A DNA stretch of 64,000 nucleotides from a bacterium. GTDB taxonomy: Bacteria > Zhuqueibacterota > QNDG01 > JAGLOF01. Shown here piece after piece: positions 34,913 to 43,192 of the stretch (position 1 is its first letter; every line of letters begins with the position of its first letter). A program made the position numbers and the translations under genes. The notes below the pieces were generated by a model. It saw only the letters and a list, made by a program, of their open reading frames with translations. It was not told where the DNA came from and made no database searches. The stretch is taken from NCBI GenBank assembly GCA_023139105.1, contig JAGLOF010000074.1:1-64000 (forward strand), read 5' to 3'.

Positions 34913-37684
34913 TTATTTAATCAAATTAATTTTTTGTGTTTTGATCAGACCTTCGGACTCAAGTCTGACTAAATATGCACCTGATGCCAGATTTTCCGCT
35001 CTGAAATTAAGTCTGTGTGTTCCGGGACCATAGTTATTATCGGTCAATGTTTTTACAAGTCTACCGCGTATGTCATAGATCTTAATTGAAATATGGCGTG
35101 TCTTATCCACGGTAAACGGAATAGTTGTAGCGGGGTTGAACGGATTTGGATAATTGGGTTGAAGTGTCAGCTTATCCGGTTGAAGTGTCTCAGAATCTTC
35201 AACTCCGGTCACTACGGTTGTGGCAAAAACGCCTTTGCCATGAGTGGCGGCAACTACCCAGCCGTCTGACGGGCGGGCTACAACCATATCAACTACAACA
35301 TTACCAATGGCAACAGGGCCTTCTTGTGACCACTGCGTGGAGCCACCGTTAAGCATGGTTGTGGAGTAGAGTCCAGTACTGGTTCCAAGAAAGATCCAGT
35401 CTGTATTGCCTGCAGGCAGCCATGTTGCCCAGCGGCACGAGGGGCCTGCTCCGGAGCCGTCAATGTTTTCTTCAAGGTTTGCACTGACGTCTGTCCAGGA
35501 ACTACCACCATTATGTGAGTAAAAGACACTGGGGACGCTGTAATTTGAGAAGACGGCAATAACTTTGTCAGCATTGTCCGGATGAATGGCAAGACAGGAC
35601 ACATAACCATTTGGCAGCCCCTTGCCTGTGAAGATGTCTGTGACTGTCGCATCGGATGAATCGGCTTCATCGACACGGAAGATTTTACATCTAAATGCAT
35701 TATATGATGCATCATTTGATGTACCAAAGTAAACTATATTAGCCGGTGTCTTGCTGACGGCTATGGCGGAGATAATGGTATCAACTTCAGATGCAATACC
35801 GGGTATTGTATTCCAGCCAACAGTTGCCTTTTCATTACTGTATTTTGGAATCTGTGTGCAGTCGCCGTTTCTCCAAATTTTGTCTCGGCCTGCAAAGTAG
35901 ATACGCTTATTGTTAGCCGGATCCATAGCAGTTGGATTGATAAATTGATTTACTGTGCTGCCTTCAGGATCTACACGTGTCCACGGGCCGCCAGAAAGGC
36001 TCTGGGCATTCAATGTTTGCCAGAAAGTGACTCCGTTTTGATATGCAAAATAGGCAAAAGCACTACCATCACCTATTGCAGTAAAAGCACCATCACCGGA
36101 TATTTGAAGAGCCCAATGTGCCTGTGGACCGGCATTGCTGACGGCATATATTCCATGATCCTGTAAGCCTCCGAAGAGTACACGCTTTGATGGTGTTTTC
36201 CCATCAAGGGCTATGGTATAGAATTGTGTTGTATAGTAACCGCTGTTGAGAGTGTCCCATTTTACTTTGGCTGCAAGGTTGTCGCTAGTTATGCTTACTC
36301 CGCCGTCATGACCGGAAAGCATTTTTTGTGGTTCACCGGGCAGGAAGACCAGGCAGTGCTGATCAGGATGCTGGCCCGGCATGCTTCCCACTTCATTGGG
36401 ACTGGGATAACCGCCAACCCATGCGGCATATCGTGTGGGTTTGGTGGTGAAACCATTTGTAGAGCGGTATAAGTTTGTGCCGCCAATAAAGACTACATCA
36501 CGGTCATCGGGTTTCACTTTGACAAGCATATTATATGAGCCCTGGGGATTGTAGTCTCCTACGCGGTCTCCATAATCGGGTATGTTGTCTGAAAGGTCTG
36601 TCCACAGGCCGCCTGCGCCGGTACCGTCACCGGAAAGGTAGTTATAGCGCCACAGCATTGTGTTTAAGTCATTATGCCCCGGAGTGGCGCAGAGGAAGAA
36701 AACAGTATTTTCATCGGAAGGTGCTATGCCAATTACAATACGGTCATAGGTTGCTGGTAGTCCCGCTGGTGTAATATCGGTGAAATTAATACCATCTGTT
36801 GAGCGCCATATGCCTGGTGAAAATTGAATGCCATCATCATTACTGAAAGTAGAATATACAATACCGGTTGATGTAACATCAACGTCAGTATAGTATGACC
36901 ATTCTTTGCTACCGCCAATTACAACATTCCAGGACTGTCCGTCGTCAATAGATCTGTATAGTGTTCCGAAGGCAGCAAGATAGATCTCTTCCTGACTGCT
37001 GTTTGACGGGTCTATTGCTATATTCCATATCATATCATATGGTCTGTCAAAAACAGGAATTGATCCTTGTTGAAATACCGGTACAGGTTGCCATGTCAAA
37101 CCATTATCAGTGGATTTATATATACCTCGTCCTATGAAATAGGCACCGTCGGCACTTGCTGAATTACCGGATCCTTCTCCTGTTCCATAGTACCAGGTGT
37201 CTTCATGGCCGTTACGTATATCCTGAACCAGGCATGTGATGCTGTGCAGGGCATCAGGATGTGTCACATTGGTCCAGGAGGCACCTGCATCTGTTGAGCG
37301 GTACATGGCACCGGAGACGCCGCCTGCCAGGATTATATCAGAATTGCGAATATCAACGCCCAGTGCACGGGTGCGGCCGCCTACGTTGTAGGGCCCCATT
37401 GTAGTCCACTCTAGATCAGTCTCTGCTGACTTTGCCATTGGCTGCTGCCGGGCAAAGACCATGGCCTTGGCTTTTATATTTTGCGGTATTTCATTGGTTG
37501 CAGGATCACGTGTGCGCATAAATTCATATTGTTGGCGGCCGTATGCATCTTCTTTTTGGCCATTAATAGTGGCTGCACCTGGTTTTTGCGGTGGCTCTTG
37601 AAGCAGCCTGGCTGTAAAGAGAATTGTCATGCCCAGAACAAGCAGGCCTGATATGCTGATTATTAAAGGTTTTTTAGTGAACAT
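34913..37684 (-). CDS. Secreted VPS10/BNR-repeat protein with sorting tail
   Basis: A 923-residue protein. An N-terminal signal/anchor ('LIISISGLLVLGMTILFTA') is followed by BNR/sortilin-type repeats: 'MYRSTDAGASWTNV', 'IYKSTDNGLTWQPV', 'LYRSIDDGQSWNVV', 'FYSHNGGSSWTDVS'. These 'S.DGG.TW' Asp-box strands make beta-propellers seen in sialidases and sortilin-like glycosidases. The catalytic residues of sialidases are not identifiable. The end is a sorting domain ('YPNPFNPATTIPFTV', 'IKIYDIRGRLVKTL', 'ASGAYLVRLES'). ATG 37684 is preferred over TTG 37690 because GGAGG sits 6 bases upstream. Exported to the cell surface or medium. Confidence 0.82.
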   Translation of the reverse strand: MFTKKPLIISISGLLVLGMTILFTARLLQEPPQKPGAATINGQKEDAYGRQQYEFMRTRDPATNEIPQNIKAKAMVFARQQPMAKSAETDLEWTTMGPYNVGGRTRALGVDIRNSDIILAGGVSGAMYRSTDAGASWTNVTHPDALHSITCLVQDIRNGHEDTWYYGTGEGSGNSASADGAYFIGRGIYKSTDNGLTWQPVPVFQQGSIPVFDRPYDMIWNIAIDPSNSSQEEIYLAAFGTLYRSIDDGQSWNVVIGGSKEWSYYTDVDVTSTGIVYSTFSNDDGIQFSPGIWRSTDGINFTDITPAGLPATYDRIVIGIAPSDENTVFFLCATPGHNDLNTMLWRYNYLSGDGTGAGGLWTDLSDNIPDYGDRVGDYNPQGSYNMLVKVKPDDRDVVFIGGTNLYRSTNGFTTKPTRYAAWVGGYPSPNEVGSMPGQHPDQHCLVFLPGEPQKMLSGHDGGVSITSDNLAAKVKWDTLNSGYYTTQFYTIALDGKTPSKRVLFGGLQDHGIYAVSNAGPQAHWALQISGDGAFTAIGDGSAFAYFAYQNGVTFWQTLNAQSLSGGPWTRVDPEGSTVNQFINPTAMDPANNKRIYFAGRDKIWRNGDCTQIPKYSNEKATVGWNTIPGIASEVDTIISAIAVSKTPANIVYFGTSNDASYNAFRCKIFRVDEADSSDATVTDIFTGKGLPNGYVSCLAIHPDNADKVIAVFSNYSVPSVFYSHNGGSSWTDVSANLEENIDGSGAGPSCRWATWLPAGNTDWIFLGTSTGLYSTTMLNGGSTQWSQEGPVAIGNVVVDMVVARPSDGWVVAATHGKGVFATTVVTGVEDSETLQPDKLTLQPNYPNPFNPATTIPFTVDKTRHISIKIYDIRGRLVKTLTDNNYGPGTHRLNFRAENLASGAYLVRLESEGLIKTQKINLIK

Positions 37685-37700
37685 CTGCAACCTCCATGGT

Positions 37701-38114
37701 TCAGTGAAATTTGACCCAGTGCCATGCGCTGCTGGCCTCAGGCAATTGTGGCTTTCCTTGATACTTTATAGTAAGGCTATGAATATCGGCCTGCGTGTGT
37801 TTGCGTAAATGTCGTGCCCACATAGATCTGGGAATAGAGACCTCAATACGTTTACCGGGCCTGATGGGAGGTGCAACACTGCCTCTGGCTTTAACTTCTA
37901 CGACAGTAAAGTGGATTAGTATACGATGATTCTGCGTCTTGATCTGCACAATTTCGCCATCAATGCGTGCAGCACTGGGGTCGGCAAGATCGGCCATTGC
38001 CGGGAGATCTGCATCGTTTTCATTAGTGACTTCAATTGTTTTATCCATGCTTGCACATGATATCAAGCTAAGAGTCAGCAGTATAGGAAGCATGGCAGAC
38101 CATGAGGGCCGCAT
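37701..38114 (-). CDS. Small hypothetical lipoprotein
   Basis: A 137-residue protein with lipobox 'LISC' (about residue 20) and a mature part with a short beta-rich stretch ('ARIDGEIVQIKTQNHRILIH', 'GKRIEVSIPRSMW'). I do not recognise the family. The stop is 16 bases before the start of the BNR-repeat gene, so both are probably in one operon and the lipoprotein may assist that protein. AGGAA lies just before the ATG. Confidence 0.6.
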   Translation of the reverse strand: MRPSWSAMLPILLTLSLISCASMDKTIEVTNENDADLPAMADLADPSAARIDGEIVQIKTQNHRILIHFTVVEVKARGSVAPPIRPGKRIEVSIPRSMWARHLRKHTQADIHSLTIKYQGKPQLPEASSAWHWVKFH

Positions 38115-38203
38115 AGGTAGTTCCTGTTTGAAAAAATGATAATGATGAAGAAGAAATTTAATCTAATTAAATTAGTCGATAAATGAGTAAAAATCAAGTA
38201 CTT

Positions 38204-39547
38204 TTAAATGTTTTTATGCTTCCACTGTCCCCGTCTGAACCATATAAATAGTAATGTTCCCTTTAAGGCAGTAGTTCCGGCAATAACTGCCCAAATAGCT
38301 TCTACTCCCATATTGGCAATAATTGTAAGATAATAAGCCAGTGGTATACGAAGCAATGTACCGGGCACTATGATAAGAAAAGGTGGTCTGGTATCACCTG
38401 CACCGGAGAAAGCTCCTTCAAGGATAACTTCAAATCCCAGAAAAATTTCACATATGGCGATTATTTTTAAATACCGGATACCATGAGTAATAACATCCGG
38501 GTCATTTGTAAACAGGCCATATATCAGTTCCGGTTTAAAATAAAAGAAAATTGATAGGAGAAAGAGTCCGATGGATGTCATACGCAAAGACAGGTATACA
38601 GCCTTTTCAGCCCGATCCTGATGTCCTGCACCCAGGTTTTGTCCTACCATTGTGGCGGTTGCCATAGAAAAACCTAAAGCAAGGAAATATGGCAGTCCTT
38701 CAATGCGGTGGGCAATGCCTATGGCTGCCAGCGGGGCATCTCCAAAACGGCAGATGATACCGGATAGAACCAAGTATATGATTGAGAACATTGCGTGACT
38801 CAGTGCTACCGGTGCGCCAATGCTCAGAATTGGAAGCAGATCATTCCGCCAGAATTTATGTGAAGGTATAAGTTTGAAGTGGCAGGTCTGTGGTAATTTA
38901 CGCTTAACCATCCAGAGCATGCCAATGGCACCCATAATTTGAGCAATGATTGTAGCGTATGCCGCACCCTTTAGTCCCATATCAAAAATGAATATACAAA
39001 TGGGATCCAGCACTGCATTGAGAGCCAAAGAGAGGCCGGTGATGATCATTGGTGTTTTTGTGTCCCCTATTCCTCTGAGAATATGTTCACCAATAACCAT
39101 TAAATAGACAAAAAGCAGACCTGCGATGAAAACGCCGGCATATTCTATTGCAAGAATACGAACCCTTGGTGTGAGTCCAAGGCTATGAAAGACAGGTGAT
39201 AGCAGAGGTCCGAATATTACGATTATTGCTATGGAGTACAATAAAGTGGATAATATTGCCGAAGCAGTGGCCTGTGCAACGGCTGATGAATCTCCCTGGC
39301 CTGTTCTACGTGAAATTCTGGCCAAAGCACCAATGGCCGGTGCCATAGCCAGACCGCGCAGCATCCATACATAGAAAGAGCTGGCACTCAATGCTGCCAT
39401 GGGCTGAGCACCCAGTTTGCCTACCCAGAACATGTCCACAACTTCAAAGACCACGGTGAACATCATGGAGGCAATTGAAGGGCCCGCAAGGGATACTAAT
39501 CCTCCGAAGAGCGGGCCGTCAATGAGTCGTTTTTGTTGTTTGTCCAT
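38204..39547 (-). CDS. MATE-family multidrug efflux transporter
   Basis: A 447-residue integral membrane protein with about 12 helices and the internal two-fold repeat of MATE proteins. N-terminal 'GGLVSLAGPSIASMMFTVVF' and 'DMFWVGKLG' and the second-half 'GIAHRIEGLPYFLALGFSMA' are family-typical. It exports cationic drugs or metabolites using a Na+ or H+ gradient; the ion cannot be told. No regulator is adjacent. Length is normal for the family. Confidence 0.92.
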   Translation of the reverse strand: MDKQQKRLIDGPLFGGLVSLAGPSIASMMFTVVFEVVDMFWVGKLGAQPMAALSASSFYVWMLRGLAMAPAIGALARISRRTGQGDSSAVAQATASAILSTLLYSIAIIVIFGPLLSPVFHSLGLTPRVRILAIEYAGVFIAGLLFVYLMVIGEHILRGIGDTKTPMIITGLSLALNAVLDPICIFIFDMGLKGAAYATIIAQIMGAIGMLWMVKRKLPQTCHFKLIPSHKFWRNDLLPILSIGAPVALSHAMFSIIYLVLSGIICRFGDAPLAAIGIAHRIEGLPYFLALGFSMATATMVGQNLGAGHQDRAEKAVYLSLRMTSIGLFLLSIFFYFKPELIYGLFTNDPDVITHGIRYLKIIAICEIFLGFEVILEGAFSGAGDTRPPFLIIVPGTLLRIPLAYYLTIIANMGVEAIWAVIAGTTALKGTLLFIWFRRGQWKHKNI

Positions 39548-39673
39548 TATGTGCTAAGGTAGTGAAAATAATGCTGTCTGTACAATGGTAAATCTTGGAA
39601 AAATTAATTTGTCATGCGTATTTGACTAATGCTGTATTGAGTGAATGAATTTTTGTATGTTTGTATGAATTGG

Positions 39674-39708
39674 AATAAGAAATCCTGGGAACTCCAGGAT
39701 TTCTTATT
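39674..39708. terminator. Perfect 15-bp hairpin, likely bidirectional terminator
   Basis: AATAAGAAATCCTGG (39674-39688) and CCAGGATTTCTTATT (39694-39708) with a 5-base loop. It lies 39 bases downstream of the Cys-rich gene on the minus strand. Confidence 0.75.
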
Positions 39709-39746
39709 TATTAAGCAAGTTGGATAAGCATTTTTTATTATGAACC

Positions 39747-40304
39747 TTAAATAGTATAACTATTTGACCATGGCCAATATCTTCCACCGCCATAGGCACG
39801 CATTTTATATGTGCCCGGGCCATTGACAAGGTCTAATCCCCCAGGCGAAAAATTACAATAGTGTGAACCATTTTTATATACTTGATAAAAGCTTACACTA
39901 GACCTTCTGTTGTAAGTCATGCAATAAAACGTGTTAAATCCAAAATAATACGCACCTCTTATTGTAGGTGTTAAATAATCTCCACACCAATTTGTTGAGC
40001 CACCGTCATTGCATTTCCATCCGGCTAGAACGGATGAGTGGTCTAGGCATTTACTGCAATCATGTGAGCCGTTTGTCCATTTAGCTTTACATTGCTCACA
40101 AGATGTTCCGGATTCGTCACCAGGATCCAGGTCCCCCTGTGCTCCAAAACAATCTTCTCGATATAAATAAGTGTCTCCTTCACAAGATTCAGTTAATAGA
40201 TTAATAGCACCGTCGCAGCATTGGGGACTAAATGTCGCCGCTATCTGCATAAAACCAAAACATGCTATACTCAATAAAAACAGAACAGATACAAGCTTTT
40301 TCAT
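39747..40304 (-). CDS. Secreted 12-cysteine protein of unknown function
   Basis: A 185-residue protein with a signal peptide ('LVSVLFLLSIACFGFM') followed by a mature part with 12 cysteines in about 115 residues ('SPQCC', 'CEGDTYLYREDC', 'SCEQCKAKW', 'DCSKC', 'AGWKC', 'NWCGDY', 'FYCMTY', 'HYCNF') and several Trp. The even number of cysteines fits six disulphides. I do not recognise the family. ATG 40304 is used because GGAAAG lies just before it. The gene follows, on the same strand, a MauE-like and a thioredoxin-like gene, both of which act in disulphide formation in other systems, so this may be their folding client. A strong terminator follows. Confidence 0.65.
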   Translation of the reverse strand: MKKLVSVLFLLSIACFGFMQIAATFSPQCCDGAINLLTESCEGDTYLYREDCFGAQGDLDPGDESGTSCEQCKAKWTNGSHDCSKCLDHSSVLAGWKCNDGGSTNWCGDYLTPTIRGAYYFGFNTFYCMTYNRRSSVSFYQVYKNGSHYCNFSPGGLDLVNGPGTYKMRAYGGGRYWPWSNSYTI

Positions 40305-40402
40305 TTTCTTTCCTTTCAATAAAAGTCGAGTAATTAAAAAATTCCAGCTCGGAGGAGAGTCTGCTCATTTCAAAGGCATCACCCCTTTCTAATGTGAATA
40401 AT

Positions 40403-40996
40403 TTATTTTACAGGTGTATTGGAAAAAATATTGTTCAAAATTTCCTGCCTTGTCGATTCCGACAGGACACCAACAGAAGAATAGACTACACGCGCGGAAT
40501 CGTCTATCAACATAGTCGTAGGTACGTATTTAACACCATATGAATTTGCCATGGTAGTATCATTAATAGCACTTACTCCCACATCAAAACAGAGATTATA
40601 TCCTTTAGCATATTCTTTTATAGCTTCAACATCACCACGTGCAATTCCTAATATCCTTACATTATTCTCATCCTTGAGACTTGCGGTTAACTGTGTCCAT
40701 TGCGGGATATTACGCATACACTGCGGACAGGTCAGACTAAAGAAGTAGATCAAGGTCTTCTTATTTCTTTCCGTATAATTAAGTTCAAACGGCTTGTTGT
40801 CAAGTGTACTCAACGCCATAGGCGGGACTTTCATTCCTGCTTTAATTTCAAATTCATCCTTCTCTTGGCCTGCCTGCTGCTGAGATAAATATTTTTTTAA
40901 TTCTTTATTCTGCCTGGCCAGTACAACAACTTCAAAAGCAAATGCAATAAGCACAAGATAGAGTAAAATTTGAAAATTATTCGACGTCTTCATCAT
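40403..40996 (-). CDS. Membrane-anchored TlpA/MauD-like thioredoxin
   Basis: A 197-residue protein with one N-terminal membrane helix ('FQILLYLVLIAFAFEVVVLA') and a redoxin domain on the periplasmic side. The active site is 'TCPQC' (Cys90, Cys93) and the cis-Pro loop is 'VKYVPTTMLID'. It would exchange disulphides with exported proteins; MauD-like proteins do this in methylamine dehydrogenase maturation (established for that system). It overlaps the MauE-like gene by one base (TGATG) and is followed by the Cys-rich gene. AAGGAG lies upstream of its start. Confidence 0.85.
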   Translation of the reverse strand: MMKTSNNFQILLYLVLIAFAFEVVVLARQNKELKKYLSQQQAGQEKDEFEIKAGMKVPPMALSTLDNKPFELNYTERNKKTLIYFFSLTCPQCMRNIPQWTQLTASLKDENNVRILGIARGDVEAIKEYAKGYNLCFDVGVSAINDTTMANSYGVKYVPTTMLIDDSARVVYSSVGVLSESTRQEILNNIFSNTPVK

Positions 40997-41451
40997 CAGG
41001 CTCCTTGAGTTTTCTCTAACAGATAGTTGTCGGAAGTAAAAAAGTGCTTTTTATTTGTGAAAATAAAAAATGATATTGCAAACAATACACAGTCACGGAT
41101 AAATAAATTCAAGTCCACAGCCGAATCCATTAGTCCGCCAAAACAGCCACAGTCAGAAATCTTGGGGCCGCCTAATAACTGAGGGAAAATGGCAACGCAC
41201 ATAATCATTAAAAGAAAACTAATTCCCAGAGCACTCCACCGCGTTAAATATCCAGCCACAAGGCAGACGCCCAAAACCAATTCAACCGGTGGGAATAAAG
41301 CTGTAAAGGGAATAATTAAAACCGGTGGAAGGATATTGAACCTGGCGACTACATCCATAAATTCAGTTAATTGAAAGATTTTAGTAATGCCTGATAGAAT
41401 AAAGGAACCACCAATCAGCAGACGCAAAAGCAAAACGAGATACGGCCTCAT
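40996..41451 (-). CDS. MauE/DoxX-like membrane protein
   Basis: A 151-residue protein with four predicted membrane helices. 'LLIGGSFILSGITKIFQ' opens it, as in DoxX/MauE, and 'GGPKISDCGCFGG' (Cys101, Cys103) is the conserved Cys-x-Cys loop of MauE-type methylamine-utilisation proteins. It is thought to feed reducing or oxidising equivalents across the membrane to a MauD-like thioredoxin, here encoded by the next gene. AGGAGG lies upstream of the ATG. First gene of a three-gene group that ends in a 12-Cys secreted protein. Confidence 0.82.
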   Translation of the reverse strand: MRPYLVLLLRLLIGGSFILSGITKIFQLTEFMDVVARFNILPPVLIIPFTALFPPVELVLGVCLVAGYLTRWSALGISFLLMIMCVAIFPQLLGGPKISDCGCFGGLMDSAVDLNLFIRDCVLFAISFFIFTNKKHFFTSDNYLLEKTQGA

Positions 41452-41732
41452 TGCATAAACCTCCTAATAAGAAATGGACGAATCAGTGTAATACAGAATA
41501 ACGTATAGCAAGAAAACGCTATTAGCCTGCACAGCCAAGGCTGAATAAAAAAGATATTGGAAGTTGCATAAAGCCCCCCCCATTGAGGGCAACATACAAT
41601 ATCGGAAGGATATTTTAAATTGATATATATTTTATATAAACAAATGTACAATCACAGAGCAACAAATAGCAAGCAATATTAATTCATCTCCTGAATTAAG
41701 GATTCTAAAGACGGACAGGTCATTAGTGAAAA

Positions 41733-42626
41733 CTACGTGCTTTCAGTGCATAGTCTTTGAGTTTTATGTTTAACGTAAAGGCCTTCAATCATGTAAAAAA
41801 TAATGGCAGCCCAAACAAGGCCAAAACCAACGGCCTGAGCGTTGGAGAATGATTCTCCGTATACAAGTATACCCAACAAGAATTGAATGGTAGGTGCCAG
41901 ATACTGCATCATCCCTATCTTTGAGAGTGGAATGAGCCGGGCAGCAGCGGTGAAAAGCAGTAACGGTGCTGTTGTAGCCAGGCCGGTTAATATGAGCAAT
42001 ATATGATCAGATAAAGGTGCATTCCCAATTGCAGCTTTGCCTTGAATCTGTAATACGGATAGTAATATTATTCCAGGTAAAAAGAGCCACCCTGTTTCAG
42101 TTGCCATGCTCTCTATTGATTCAAGTGGACCTGTTTTCTTAATTAAACCATAGAAGGCGAAGGAGAAGGCCAAAATCAAGGCAACCCAGGGGATGCGGCC
42201 ATAGTGCAGCGTTGGAATTAAAATACCGGCCAGAACCAGGGCCATGGCAATCCATTGCCCTTTACGCAGTGATTCTTTAAGAAAAATCACTCCAAGAAGT
42301 ATGGTTATCAAGGGGTTGAGAAAGTATCCAAGGCTTGCTTCTACCAGATATCCGTTATTTACGGCCCAGATGAAAGTGAACCAGTTACCGGCCAGAATGA
42401 TGCCTGTCGCCAGATATGTTCGTTTGGTTCCTGTTATCAGCAACCGCGGTCTAAAGGCCGTCCATTGTTTTTTGTATCTGATCAGGGCACATAAAAAGAT
42501 AAAAGACCAGGCAATACGATGCCCCAGTATTTCCTGTGGCGGCAGATGGTGGATTTGTTTCCAGAAGAGTGGGAGAAATCCCCACAATAAGTAAGCTCCG
42601 GCGGCAAGCCATATTCCTTTTTTCAT
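41733..42626 (-). CDS. rarD: RarD-type EamA transporter
   Basis: A 297-residue protein with ten predicted membrane helices and the N-terminal 'YLLWGFLPLFWKQIHHLPPQEILGHR' pattern (in part 'LLWGFLPLFWKQIH', 'EILGHRIAWS') that marks RarD. The RarD family (chloramphenicol-sensitive protein) belongs to the EamA/DMT superfamily; the natural substrate is not settled. Length matches the family. It is 60 bases downstream of the GNAT gene on the same strand, so it may share a transcript with it. Confidence 0.88.
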   Translation of the reverse strand: MKKGIWLAAGAYLLWGFLPLFWKQIHHLPPQEILGHRIAWSFIFLCALIRYKKQWTAFRPRLLITGTKRTYLATGIILAGNWFTFIWAVNNGYLVEASLGYFLNPLITILLGVIFLKESLRKGQWIAMALVLAGILIPTLHYGRIPWVALILAFSFAFYGLIKKTGPLESIESMATETGWLFLPGIILLSVLQIQGKAAIGNAPLSDHILLILTGLATTAPLLLFTAAARLIPLSKIGMMQYLAPTIQFLLGILVYGESFSNAQAVGFGLVWAAIIFYMIEGLYVKHKTQRLCTEST

Positions 42627-42686
42627 AGGAGGCCTTTCATATACAGCACAAGGATAAAGGGTAAAAGTATACTGAATGTGTCAAAT

Positions 42687-43190
42687 TTAGACTATCGGGA
42701 GTGCATTGTCCAGTGATTTTTGCATCCAGATAAGATCAAAGATGTTATTGTGTTTTATTCCAATACTGCGGAAGCGGCCACATTCATGGAAACCCCGTTT
42801 ATGATGAAAAGACAGACTCTGTTCATTGAGGGACGAAATATGGGCCAGTAGTTGATTGATGCCCATCTGACGTGCGTCAGCTTCCAGCCGCCTGAGTATC
42901 TGAGTCCCGCGTCCCTGGCCGGATGCATCCGGCATTAGAAAGTAGGTCAAAGTGGCAGTTCCGTTAAAAGATGATGATTTCCTGAAGGGATTAAGACTGG
43001 CAAATCCTCTAACCGAGTGTCCGGCCTCAAAGACATAAAAGGCATATGCCCTCTTCATAAAAAGTGAGGCCCATGATGTATCTACAGGCTCTTCATTATA
43101 GGCTGCCATGCTGTTAGAGATGTGATAATTATATACATCTGTAACTCCCGGGGTGTCATCACTGGTTCCCGGTCTCCATCCTGTAATCAT
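42687..43190 (-). CDS. GNAT-family N-acetyltransferase
   Basis: A 167-residue protein of the phosphinothricin/methionine-sulfoximine acetyltransferase-like type: 'VTDVYNYHISNSMAAYNEEP' near the N-terminus and the acetyl-CoA loop 'SGQGRGTQILRRLEAD' near 89-104, then 'SLNEQSLSFHHKRGFHECGR'. It transfers an acetyl group to an amine; the substrate is not certain. It starts 2 bases after the MocR-type regulator gene stops, so it is probably co-transcribed with, and may be linked in function to, that regulator. Confidence 0.82.
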   Translation of the reverse strand: MITGWRPGTSDDTPGVTDVYNYHISNSMAAYNEEPVDTSWASLFMKRAYAFYVFEAGHSVRGFASLNPFRKSSSFNGTATLTYFLMPDASGQGRGTQILRRLEADARQMGINQLLAHISSLNEQSLSFHHKRGFHECGRFRSIGIKHNNIFDLIWMQKSLDNALPIV

Positions 43191-43192
43191 TT

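Noticed and set aside
34715-34972. 85-residue plus-strand ORF across the nested palindrome
   Set aside because: It crosses the 162-bp palindrome and the end of the opposite gene, with no ribosome site or known family.
41448-41651. 67-residue minus-strand ORF overlapping the MauE-like start
   Set aside because: It starts at TTG without a ribosome site and has no family or clear signal peptide; the MauE-like gene has its own AGGAGG, so coupling is not needed. Possible as a tiny peptide but not supported.
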